Made by a program: the position numbers and the translations under genes | The notes under the pieces: generated by a model | Seen by the model: the letters and a program-made list of their open reading frames with translations, nothing else | Database searches by the model: none | What the model was told of the DNA's origin: nothing | Assembly (NCBI GenBank): GCA_900547345.1 | Contig: URGG01000083.1 | Span: 1-8,587, forward strand | Direction: 5' to 3' | Length of the DNA stretch: 8,587 bases | Source: an uncultured Collinsella sp. | GTDB lineage: Bacteria > Actinomycetota > Coriobacteriia > Coriobacteriales > Coriobacteriaceae | In this document: positions 6,136 through 8,587 of the stretch, one piece after another | Numbering within the stretch: the stretch's first letter is position 1 | How the letters are laid out: the number at the start of each line of letters is the position of its first letter

Positions 6136-6169
6136 AGCGCGAACGCAAAATCGGAAAAGTGAGGCCCAG

Positions 6170-6727
6170 ATGGTCGATCAGGAAAAAGTCGAGGCCGCCA
6201 TTAAGCTGTTGCTTGAGGGCATAGGCGAGGACCCAACTCGTGAGGGCCTGCTGGAGACCCCGGCGCGCGTTGCCCGTATGTATGGTGAGATCGCCGGTGG
6301 TATGGACCAGAGTGCCGAGGAGCACCTGTCCAAAACCTTTGCCGTCGCTTCGAACGATTTGGTTATCGAGCGCGACATCACGTTTTACTCGCTGTGCGAG
6401 CATCATCTGCTGCCGTTTTACGGCAAGGCTGCCATTGGCTATATCCCCAACGGCCGTGTCGCAGGGCTTTCCAAGCTCGCCCGCACGGTTGAGGTTTATG
6501 CCCGCCGTCTACAGCTGCAGGAGCAGCTGTGTGCGCAGGTTGCCGACGCTCTCATGGATTATCTCGCTCCCCAGGGAGCGATTGTGCTCATGGAAGCCGA
6601 GCATATGTGTATGACCATGCGCGGCGTGCAAAAGCCTGGCACCAAGACCGTGACGCTCGCTCGCCGCGGCGTCTTTGAGACCGATCCCGCGCTCGAGGAG
6701 CGTTTCTTTAGGATGCTGGGACGCTAA
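6170..6727 (+). CDS. folE: GTP cyclohydrolase I
   Basis: A 185-residue GTP cyclohydrolase I that converts GTP to 7,8-dihydroneopterin triphosphate, the first step of tetrahydrofolate synthesis; the family works as a homodecamer in the cytoplasm. Zinc ligands are Cys76 and His79 in CEHH and Cys147 in EHMCM; the spacing of 71 residues between the two cysteines matches E. coli FolE. Other family signatures are GEDPTREGLLETPARVARM (19-37), FYGKAAIGYIP, and MTMRGVQKPGT. Length fits the family. The start at 6170 follows GAGG (6161-6164) at 5-nt spacing. A GTG at 6107 would add 21 residues that overlap the probable promoter and do not look like FolE. It leads a cluster with the HD protein and folB. 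Confidence 0.96.
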   Translation: MVDQEKVEAAIKLLLEGIGEDPTREGLLETPARVARMYGEIAGGMDQSAEEHLSKTFAVASNDLVIERDITFYSLCEHHLLPFYGKAAIGYIPNGRVAGLSKLARTVEVYARRLQLQEQLCAQVADALMDYLAPQGAIVLMEAEHMCMTMRGVQKPGTKTVTLARRGVFETDPALEERFFRMLGR

Positions 6728-6729
6728 CT

Positions 6730-7311
6730 ATGAGAGTCGTCAACGACTTTGCATCGAAGACCGATGAGGGGACGTCGCGTCGCGGCTTTATGGCTTCGGG
6801 CTTGGCCCCCTTTGGTGCCATGCCTCGCATTGATTACATTTGTGCCAACGGGCTGTTCCGGCGGCATCTGGGCAACATTGCGCAGTTGGAATCGGGGCGC
6901 ATCTTCTGCCGCCACGGTATTGACCATCTGCTCGATGTCTCTCGCATTATGTGGATCAAGAATCTCGAGGAGCAGCTCGAATTTGACCGCGAGGTCATCT
7001 ACGCCACGGCACTTCTTCACGATATCGGCAAAGATGAACAGTATGAATCGGGTATATCCCATGATGTTGCAAGCGAACGCGTCGCTGATGCGATTCTCGG
7101 CGGCATGCCCGATGACGTGGCGTTTGAGCCGGCCGATGCCGCAGCCATTAAGACGGCCATTCTGGGCCATCGAAAGCTGCGCGTGAACAGCCAACCGCTT
7201 GAGCGTCTGCTCTATGCAGCCGACAAAGCGTCGCGCGCCTGCTTTGCATGCCCCGCGCGCAATGCTTGCAACTGGAGCGATGATAAAAAGAACCTGTCGA
7301 TTCGCGTGTAG
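6730..7311 (+). CDS. HD-domain hydrolase of the folate cluster
   Basis: A 193-residue predicted metal-dependent phosphohydrolase of the HD superfamily. Visible ligands are His66 in HGIDHLLDV, the His97-Asp98 doublet in ALLHDIGK, His111 in SHDVASERVADAIL, His147 in GHRK and Asp165 in AADKASR. The C-terminal tail has Cys171, Cys174 and Cys180 (CX2CX5C, followed by NW); Cys60 lies beside the first histidine. The substrate is not known. Placement between folE and folB suggests removal of phosphate from dihydroneopterin triphosphate, which is inference. Start 6730 is 2 nt after the folE stop and would allow translational coupling, with only weak ribosome-site matches upstream. The homologous-looking part begins at MPRIDYI (6820), so the first 30 residues may be an extension or a misassigned start. 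No membrane segment or signal peptide is seen. Confidence 0.85.
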   Translation: MRVVNDFASKTDEGTSRRGFMASGLAPFGAMPRIDYICANGLFRRHLGNIAQLESGRIFCRHGIDHLLDVSRIMWIKNLEEQLEFDREVIYATALLHDIGKDEQYESGISHDVASERVADAILGGMPDDVAFEPADAAAIKTAILGHRKLRVNSQPLERLLYAADKASRACFACPARNACNWSDDKKNLSIRV

Positions 7312-7354
7312 TTAGTTTGCGCGGTCGGGGTTCTAAACGAAGGAGACGATCGCG

Positions 7355-7840
7355 ATGAGCAACAAGAAACTGCCCGAGAATGCAACCAAGACTGAAGGCG
7401 CCGAGCTCGCCCGCCGTGGAAGGGGCGAAATATCCACCGCAACGGCGGTGCCCCACGTGAGCTATGACGACCTTCGCCATGCCGACCGCATCACCGTTGA
7501 AGGTCTTGAGGTTTTTGCTAACCATGGCGTGTATCCCGAAGAGAACGCGCTGGGCCAGAAGTTCATCGTGTCCTTGGTACTCTATGCCGACCTGCGTGCA
7601 GCGGGGGAGCACGATAACCTGGACGCCTCGATTGACTATGGCTCGGTGTGCCACGATGTCGATGGCTATCTGCGCGAGCATACGTTTAAGCTCATCGAGG
7701 CTGCAGCTGAGGGTGTGGCCTCGATGCTGCTGCGTCGTTACCCCTTGCTGCTTGGCGTGCGCGTTAAGCTCGATAAGCCTTGGGCGCCCGTCGGTCTTCC
7801 CCTGGCAAGCTGCGGTGTCGAGATCGAGCGCGTGCGCTAA
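7355..7840 (+). CDS. folB: Dihydroneopterin aldolase
   Basis: A 161-residue protein whose residues 44-161 form a dihydroneopterin aldolase, cleaving 7,8-dihydroneopterin to 6-hydroxymethyl-7,8-dihydropterin and glycolaldehyde. It has the family pattern VFANHGVYPEENALGQKF with Glu63 (equivalent to Glu22 of the S. aureus enzyme), Tyr95 in IDYGSV, Glu115 in KLIEAAAEG and Lys141 in LDKPWAP, the likely catalytic lysine. The usual family length is about 120 residues; the first 43 residues are extra, charged and apparently unstructured. The start is nevertheless well supported by a strong AAGGAGA ribosome site (7340-7346), and no other ATG occurs before the conserved domain. It follows the HD gene by 43 nt, presumably in the same operon. 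folK and folP are not in the window. Confidence 0.93.
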   Translation: MSNKKLPENATKTEGAELARRGRGEISTATAVPHVSYDDLRHADRITVEGLEVFANHGVYPEENALGQKFIVSLVLYADLRAAGEHDNLDASIDYGSVCHDVDGYLREHTFKLIEAAAEGVASMLLRRYPLLLGVRVKLDKPWAPVGLPLASCGVEIERVR

Positions 7841-7846
7841 CCGGTT

Positions 7847-8587
7847 CTAATATGTCTCTATGGGTGGCTGCTTGAGCCGCTGGGACAGTGCTCTATTGTT
7901 GGGGCAGTACGTGTCGAGCAGGGCGTGAAACCGCTGATTGTGGCTTGGCTCGAGCAAGTGGACGAGCTCGTGGGCGACAACCATGTCAAGGCACTCGACG
8001 GGGTAGGCGGCAAGTTCTCGTGCGATGCGAATGGCGCCGGTTTTGGGCGTGCATGATCCCCAGCGCGTTTTCATGCTGCGCACGGAAACGCGGGAAACGG
8101 CGACACCCATTGCGATTTCGTATGCGTGCATAATATCGCGCAGCGCCGATGTGACCTCGGACGTATAGAGCTGGTCAATATGGGCTTGGATCTCACTGGG
8201 CGTTAAGCCGTCGAGGGTCGCGTTCCACTTGGCCTGCGGACGTTCGTCTAGCTCGTCGGTACCCATAAAACTTGCGAAGGTGGCCTGCTTGGGCCGCGGT
8301 GCGGGTGACTTAAAGTTGTGATCGAGCGCATCTTGTACCGTGATGGGCTTGCCCCAAAGTGCAATGATGGACGAGGGACTGAGCGACTCCTGTGCCGTCG
8401 TCTGACGTTGCTCGCGCTGGGCAAGTCGGCTGATAATCCAGGCGCTGTTGCGCTTCACAAACGCTTCGATATGCTCGCGGCTGGCGCCGAGCGGTGCGCT
8501 GGCGTGGACCTCGCCGCTCGATGTGACGCGTAGGTTGAAGTTCTTGACGCGCTTTTTGGTAACGACGACGGGGATGGGCGTCCCATC
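7847..8587 (-). CDS. YgjP-type zinc metalloprotease (5' end outside window)
   Basis: A minus-strand gene cut by the right edge; at least 246 residues are visible and the frame stays open to position 8587. The N-terminal part has RVKNFNLRV and SGEVHASAPLG, then a WGKPITV segment, all typical of the YgjP/DUF45 (SprT-like, M48-related) family. The zinc site is HELVH at visible residues 206-210 (7958-7972), followed by the third ligand in PSHNQRFH (His216). SMKTRWGSC just upstream is also characteristic. A GTG at 8458 could look like a start, but conserved sequence continues in frame before it. The gene converges on folB with only 6 nt between stop codons, so the two transcripts probably overlap. 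The physiological substrate of the family is not established. Confidence 0.92.
   Translation of the reverse strand, partial: DGTPIPVVVTKKRVKNFNLRVTSSGEVHASAPLGASREHIEAFVKRNSAWIISRLAQREQRQTTAQESLSPSSIIALWGKPITVQDALDHNFKSPAPRPKQATFASFMGTDELDERPQAKWNATLDGLTPSEIQAHIDQLYTSEVTSALRDIMHAYEIAMGVAVSRVSVRSMKTRWGSCTPKTGAIRIARELAAYPVECLDMVVAHELVHLLEPSHNQRFHALLDTYCPNNRALSQRLKQPPIETY

Noticed and set aside
7841..7846. Bidirectional terminator between folB and the ygjP-type gene
   Set aside because: Only 6 nt separate the stops and there is just a short AACCGGTT palindrome across the junction, with no stable stem and no T run.

Overview
This window looks like an ordinary chromosomal segment of a high-GC, anaerobic Gram-positive bacterium, most likely a gut Coriobacteriia member close to Collinsella. 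The lineage is inferred from GC-rich codon use, the actinobacterial flavour of the GH13 protein, an oxygen-sensitive class III ribonucleotide reductase, and the general feel of the proteins. No database search was possible, so genus-level placement is tentative.

Layout: The left edge cuts a tRNA-Gly(GCC) gene, followed by its terminator. A single GH13 alpha-glucosidase gene (221-1954) comes next, then a strong promoter driving a complete tRNA-Gly(GCC) and tRNA-Val(GAC) pair that ends in a hairpin terminator. The 3' half of the second tRNA-Gly is identical to the partial copy at the left edge, so the glucosidase sits between two direct tRNA copies. Positions 2284-2872 hold no convincing gene. 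They contain a structured AT-rich stretch, a near-perfect NrdR box touching a -35 element, a good promoter, and a leader of about 220 nt with several hairpins, all leading into nrdD.

nrdD (2873-5095) and nrdG (5522-6103) together make deoxyribonucleotides without oxygen: NrdG uses S-adenosylmethionine to install the glycyl radical on NrdD. They are separated by an unusual gap of 426 nt that contains a 138-bp imperfect inverted repeat, a tandem pair of GTTG-N5-CAAC dyads, and a second 22-bp hairpin ending just before the nrdG ribosome binding site. After nrdG comes a folate cluster: folE (6170-6727), an HD-domain hydrolase starting 2 nt after the folE stop, and folB with an unusual N-terminal extension. 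FolE makes dihydroneopterin triphosphate and FolB acts on dephosphorylated dihydroneopterin, so the HD hydrolase between them is a candidate for the missing dephosphorylation step.

The right end carries a convergent YgjP-type zinc metalloprotease gene on the minus strand, cut by the window edge. The points most worth a second look are the HD protein as a folate enzyme, the structured nrdD leader with its NrdR box, and the hairpin elements between nrdD and nrdG. I saw no CRISPR array, transposase, phage gene, defence system or toxin-antitoxin pair.
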